Part shown: piece after piece, positions 32,345-32,482 of the stretch
Position numbering within the stretch: the stretch's first letter is position 1
How the letters are laid out: every line of letters starts with the position of its first letter
Assembly (NCBI GenBank): GCA_016932015.1
Contig: JAFGDQ010000041.1
Location: 1-32,482 of the forward strand
Source: Spirochaetota bacterium
Lineage (GTDB): Bacteria > Spirochaetota > UBA4802 > JAFGDQ01
Direction: 5' to 3'
Length of the DNA: 32,482 nt
Program-made: the position numbers and the translations under genes
The notes under the pieces: model-generated
What the model was told of the DNA's origin: nothing
The model's database searches: none
The model's input: only the letters and a program-made list of their open reading frames with translations

Positions 32345-32482
32345 TTAATTTTTATTAAGCAATTTTACAAGAAGCTCCTGTTGGCTTGAAACATTAAGTT
32401 TCTGATGAATATTTTCCATGTGTTTATAGATTGTACGCGGGCTCAAAAAATATTTTTTACTTATTTGTTTGGGAGTTAAGCC
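32345..32482 (-). CDS. Second luxR-type regulator gene, 3' end only (runs off the window)
   Basis: The last 45 codons (GLTPKQISKKYFLSPRTIYK onward, ending LLNKN) differ from the gene at 28486-28848 at two residues only (Val to Ile, Asp to His). The DNA repeat, 32341-32482 against 28482-28623, differs at seven of 142 positions. Homology continues to the window edge, so its full length is unseen. Confidence 0.75.
   Translation of the reverse strand, partial: GLTPKQISKKYFLSPRTIYKHMENIHQKLNVSSQQELLVKLLNKN

Noticed and set aside
1..32482. CRISPR array, tRNA or rRNA genes
   Set aside because: No regularly spaced direct repeats and no T-loop-bearing cloverleaf or rRNA core sequence were seen on either strand.

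Overview
The window looks like chromosomal DNA from an AT-rich, diderm (Gram-negative type) bacterium. It carries lipoprotein and Sec signal peptides, a beta-barrel-like protein fused to an SppA peptidase, periplasmic binding proteins and a VKOR/DsbA oxidase. Dense phosphorelay and cyclic-nucleotide signalling, a relaxed lipobox and AT-rich codon use would fit a spirochaete or another environmental anaerobe. No rRNA or other phylogenetic marker is present, so this placement is an inference.

Positions 1-6451 hold five minus-strand genes: a CoA-transferase-like/GNAT fusion, an isolated eukaryotic-type HisA, a CsgG/FlgO-like lipoprotein, an AEC-family permease and a SLAC1/TehA-family channel. 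Divergent from these, 6687-9664 encodes a family-3 solute-binding protein translationally coupled to a hybrid histidine kinase. A membrane chemotaxis transducer (9669-11237) converges on the kinase.

Positions 11339-18235 form a tight minus-strand operon: thymidylate kinase (tmk), a GAF protein with a degenerate SpoIIE-like domain, an intact PDZ/7TM/SpoIIE phosphatase, and an SppA peptidase with an added barrel-like N-terminus. Then come a Sua5/TsaC tRNA-modification enzyme, MazG, an APC permease with a C-terminal EIIA domain, a glycerophosphodiesterase, and two tandem cNMP-GGDEF proteins that have degenerated in opposite halves. A VKOR-DsbA fusion and an ABM-fold monooxygenase follow on the plus strand.

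From about 27.5 kb the sequence becomes accessory in character. A small gene is split at a perfect A_AAA_AAG slippery heptamer, and that heptamer is also the T-tract of an opposing terminator. An orphan locus with an extended -10 promoter, much secondary structure and a terminator looks like an undescribed small RNA. Next is a three-gene cassette (a conserved unknown protein with a Cys cluster, an orphan Liv-type binding protein and a cupin). It is bracketed by two copies, about 95% identical, of a LuxR-type HTH gene end, with an IS200-type transposase remnant beside the second copy.

The most promising loci for new biology are the structured RNA (28081-28260), the slippery-heptamer gene (27523-27929), and three pairs or fusions that keep a degenerate enzyme domain (the CoA-transferase, the SpoIIE pair and the GGDEF pair). 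No tRNA, rRNA or CRISPR array was seen.
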